From Opitutus sp. GAS368 (lineage in GTDB: Bacteria > Verrucomicrobiota > Verrucomicrobiae > Opitutales > UBA953): a stretch of 6,497 nucleotides of DNA. Location: NCBI GenBank assembly GCA_943332745.1, contig CALQQQ010000067.1, positions 1 to 6,497 on the forward strand. Direction: 5' to 3'. Under the pieces are notes generated by a model, which did not search any database, was not told the DNA's origin, and saw nothing but the letters and a program-made list of their open reading frames with translations. A program made the position numbers and the translations under genes. Shown here piece by piece: positions 4,679 to 6,497 of the stretch. How positions within the stretch are numbered: the first letter of the stretch is position 1; every line of letters starts with the position of its first letter.

Positions 4679-5863
4679 ATGTCCTCGGCGCCCCTCACCG
4701 TCAGCGAACTCTCCGATGTCCTCAAGGGCACGGTGAACCGCATCGGGACGGTCGAAGTCGTCGGCGAGATCTCGGGCTACAAGCACTACTCGTCGGGGCA
4801 CCATTACTTCTCCATCAAGGACAGTGGCGCCACGCTTGCCTGCGTGCTGCTCAGCTACCAAGCTCGCTGGGTGAAGTTCCCGCTCGGCGACGGCGTGAAG
4901 GTCATCGTGAAGGCCAAGGCCGACATCTACGCCCCCTCTGGCAAGCTCTCGCTGATGGTCGACTCGATGAAGCCGGCTGGCGAAGGCGACCTGTTCCAAA
5001 AGTTCAAGGAACTGCAGGAGAAATTAAAAGCCGAAGGTCTGTTCGACGAAGCGAACAAGCGCCCCCTGCCCGACTTCCCCAAGGTCGTCGCGTTCGTGAC
5101 CTCGGAGAGCGGCGCGGTCTGGCACGACTTCACCGAAGTGCTCAAGACCCGTGGCTGGAGCGGCACGGCCTGGCTCGTACCCGCCCGCGTGCAGGGAGAA
5201 ACCTGCCCTGGGTCTGTGACCAACGGCCTCAAGCTCGCCAACGCCATCCCCGGCATCGACCTCATCGTCGTCGGTCGAGGCGGAGGCTCGATGGAAGACC
5301 TCTGGGGCTTCAACGACGAAGGCCTCGTGCGCGCCGTCCGCGCCAGCAAGACCCCGGTCATCTCGGCCGTCGGCCACCAGACGGATTTCACGTTATGCGA
5401 CTTCGCCGCCGATAAGCGCGCCGAGACGCCGACCGCCGCGGCCGAGCTCATCGTCTCCGGCCAGATCAAGCTGCGCGAAAAGTTGAAGCTCCTCGCGGCT
5501 GAGCTCGCCCGCCACTCCCCGAAGGCGAAGCTCCAGTCGCTTTTCCAAGACCGCGATCTCCTTAATGAACGCCTTGATGGCGCGGCGCAGGAGGTCGTGG
5601 CTGAATACCGCCATCGCCTCTCCGAGCTCGGTAGCGAACTGCATCGCCTCTCGCCGAAGGCACGTCTCGGCGTCACGCGTGAGAAACTCAATCAACTCGG
5701 CAAGCGGTTACAATCGGCCGGTTTCGAGTCCATCCTCTCCCGCGGTTACTCGATCGTCCGCGCCGAAGACGGCACCGTCATCTCGTCCAGCAAGGGCGTG
5801 ACCAAGGGCCGGAAGCTCCGCCTGAAGTTCAACGACGGCGAAGCGGGCGCGACTGGCGGGTAA
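4679..5863 (+). CDS. xseA: Exodeoxyribonuclease VII large subunit
   Basis: XseA is the catalytic subunit of exonuclease VII, which degrades single-stranded DNA from both ends into oligonucleotides during repair, together with several small XseB subunits. The N-terminal OB fold includes VVGEISGYKHYSSGHHYFSIKD (27-48). MKPAGEGDL (97-105) and AEGLFDEANKRPLPDFP (118-134) lead into the nuclease domain, with VGRGGGSMEDLWGFN (198-212), SAVGHQTDFTLCDF (229-242) and ADKRAETPTAAAEL (244-257). Asp150, Arg200, His233 and Asp236 align with the four residues shown to matter in the E. coli enzyme (D155, R205, H238, D241). A coiled-coil stalk (about 262-348) contains two SPKA(K/R)L units; the C-terminal RGYSIVRAEDG is typical. 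At 394 residues it is shorter than E. coli XseA (456), mainly in the stalk. The ATG at 4679 is chosen because the 69-residue upstream extension reads through repeats. No xseB is in the window. Confidence 0.96.
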   Translation: MSSAPLTVSELSDVLKGTVNRIGTVEVVGEISGYKHYSSGHHYFSIKDSGATLACVLLSYQARWVKFPLGDGVKVIVKAKADIYAPSGKLSLMVDSMKPAGEGDLFQKFKELQEKLKAEGLFDEANKRPLPDFPKVVAFVTSESGAVWHDFTEVLKTRGWSGTAWLVPARVQGETCPGSVTNGLKLANAIPGIDLIVVGRGGGSMEDLWGFNDEGLVRAVRASKTPVISAVGHQTDFTLCDFAADKRAETPTAAAELIVSGQIKLREKLKLLAAELARHSPKAKLQSLFQDRDLLNERLDGAAQEVVAEYRHRLSELGSELHRLSPKARLGVTREKLNQLGKRLQSAGFESILSRGYSIVRAEDGTVISSSKGVTKGRKLRLKFNDGEAGATGG

Positions 5864-5875
5864 GGAGAGACCATG

Positions 5876-5907
5876 AAAAAAGGACAGCACGTGGTGCTGT
5901 CCCTACC
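5876..5907 (-). terminator. Intrinsic terminator of proS, formed by a GGTAGGG-headed hairpin repeat
   Basis: On the minus strand the sequence reads GGTAGGG (5907-5901), then stem GGACAGCAC, loop CAC, stem GTGCTGTCC (5902-5882), followed at once by six T (5881-5876). A perfect 9-bp GC-rich stem plus a U-run is a textbook Rho-independent terminator. It lies 52 bases after the proS stop and before the convergent xseA end. On the plus strand the same stem lacks a following U-run, so it would not be an efficient intrinsic terminator for xseA. The head, loop and stem core match the repeat at 3210-3237. Confidence 0.8.
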
Positions 5908-5934
5908 TCTAGCCCTGCCCCGGGCCCTAGCCCT

Positions 5935-5958
5935 CTGATCGGCCGAAAGGCCGATCAG
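5935..5958. other. Perfect 10-bp hairpin overlapping the proS stop codon
   Basis: CTGATCGGCC (5935-5944) and GGCCGATCAG (5949-5958) pair perfectly around GAAA, a GNRA-type tetraloop in plus-strand RNA and UUUC in minus-strand RNA. The proS stop codon (5955-5957) lies within the stem. No U-run follows on either strand. It may stabilise the 3' end of xseA mRNA or assist termination. Confidence 0.7.
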
Positions 5959-6497
5959 TAAGCCTTCGCCATCACCACGCGGCGGGCGCTGGGCTCGCCG
6001 GTGACGACGCACTTGCCCGGCTCGTCCTTAGCATCGAGCGGGATGCAGCGAATGGTGACCTTGAGTTCGTCCTTGAGGCGTTTCTCGACAGCCTTGGAGC
6101 CGTTCCAGTGACACAGCGCGAAACCACCATGAATCTCCGGACGCTCCGGGGTCTTAGCGGTAAAGTAGGCCTTCAATTCTTCGAAGGTGTCGATCTCGCG
6201 CGTGTTGGCGGCGCGGTGCGCCTTGGCGCGGGCGAGCAGGTTGTCCTGGATGGACTGGAGGCGTTCGACGACGGTGGCGACGAATTCGGCGCGCGGGATA
6301 CCAGCCTTCTCGCCGGTGTCGCGACGGGCGACGAAGACGGCGTTCGCCGCGAAGTCGCGCGGGCCGACCTCAACGCGCAGGGGGACGCCCTTCTTGATCC
6401 AACCCCAGGCCTTGTCGCCGCCGCGGATATCGCGGTTATCGACGGTCACGACGACCTTACGGTCGTGGAAGCGCTGGGTGGAGAGCTCCTTCTGGAG
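5955..6497 (-). CDS. proS: Prolyl-tRNA synthetase, archaeal/eukaryote type (ProRS type 3), C-terminal part
   Basis: ProS charges tRNA-Pro with proline. Only the last 180 residues are in the window; the frame stays open through the edge, so residues are numbered from the fragment start. The anticodon-binding domain includes VTVDNRDIRGGDKAWGWIKKG (17-37; class II ProRS DxR and KGVPLR region) and GVPLRVEVGPRDF (37-49). A helical linker (about 65-115) leads to the C-terminal domain particular to type 3 enzymes: HGGFALCHWNG (123-133), TIRCIPLD (148-155), GKCVVTGEPS (161-170) and the family's terminal AKAY with a final tyrosine. The type 3 form lacks the editing insertion of E. coli ProRS. Of the four zinc-binding cysteines of Thermus-type enzymes, only two seem present (Cys129 and Cys163); the partners look like Ser134 and Thr166. 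An intrinsic terminator follows at 5876-5907. Confidence 0.95.
   Translation of the reverse strand, partial: LQKELSTQRFHDRKVVVTVDNRDIRGGDKAWGWIKKGVPLRVEVGPRDFAANAVFVARRDTGEKAGIPRAEFVATVVERLQSIQDNLLARAKAHRAANTREIDTFEELKAYFTAKTPERPEIHGGFALCHWNGSKAVEKRLKDELKVTIRCIPLDAKDEPGKCVVTGEPSARRVVMAKAY

Noticed and set aside
4927..5691. 254-codon minus-strand open frame inside xseA
   Set aside because: It is entirely antisense to a clear exonuclease VII gene and is rich in Ser/Arg/Pro, as expected of a shadow frame in GC-rich DNA.

Overview
This is a GC-rich bacterial window made of ordinary housekeeping genes separated by unusually repeat-laden spacers. I see no phage, CRISPR, transposase, rRNA or tRNA gene. 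The lineage cannot be proved from the sequence alone. The high GC, the archaeal/eukaryote-type prolyl-tRNA synthetase, the near absence of Shine-Dalgarno sites and the palindromic intergenic repeats would fit a Verrucomicrobiota-like (Opitutae-like) bacterium; this is a low-confidence inference.

Layout. 1-166 (minus) is the N-terminus of a membrane protein, possibly a fatty-acid desaturase, cut by the window edge. 298-735 (minus) encodes an unrecognised 145-residue protein. A 322-base spacer (736-1057) carries an 82-base inverted repeat and low-complexity tracts. trmB (1058-1666, plus) and pyk (1767-3206, plus) follow, both starting at GTG. A 388-base spacer (3207-3594) between convergent genes holds a hairpin repeat, GGTGCAAA repeats, a GGTGGC-rich module and a 227-base set of three concentric inverted repeats. 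3595-4464 (minus) is a 3-hydroxyisobutyrate dehydrogenase/glyoxylate reductase-family enzyme, divergent from xseA (4679-5863, plus). The spacer between those two contains a pair of inverted hairpin repeats. xseA converges on the 3' end of proS (5955-6497, minus, partial), with an intrinsic terminator and a second hairpin between them.

The genes do not form one pathway. They cover tRNA modification (TrmB), lower glycolysis (Pyk), small-acid NAD(P)-dependent reduction, single-strand DNA degradation in repair (XseA) and tRNA charging (ProS). The noteworthy material lies between the genes. Four copies of a repeat share a GGTAGGG head and a 9-bp stem but use two different hairpin bodies. Two composite palindromic elements share the same module order, lie in opposite orientation and bracket trmB-pyk. 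One hairpin copy appears to serve as the proS terminator. Two enzymes also depart from family consensus at metal sites: the K+ site of Pyk and the zinc cysteines of ProS.
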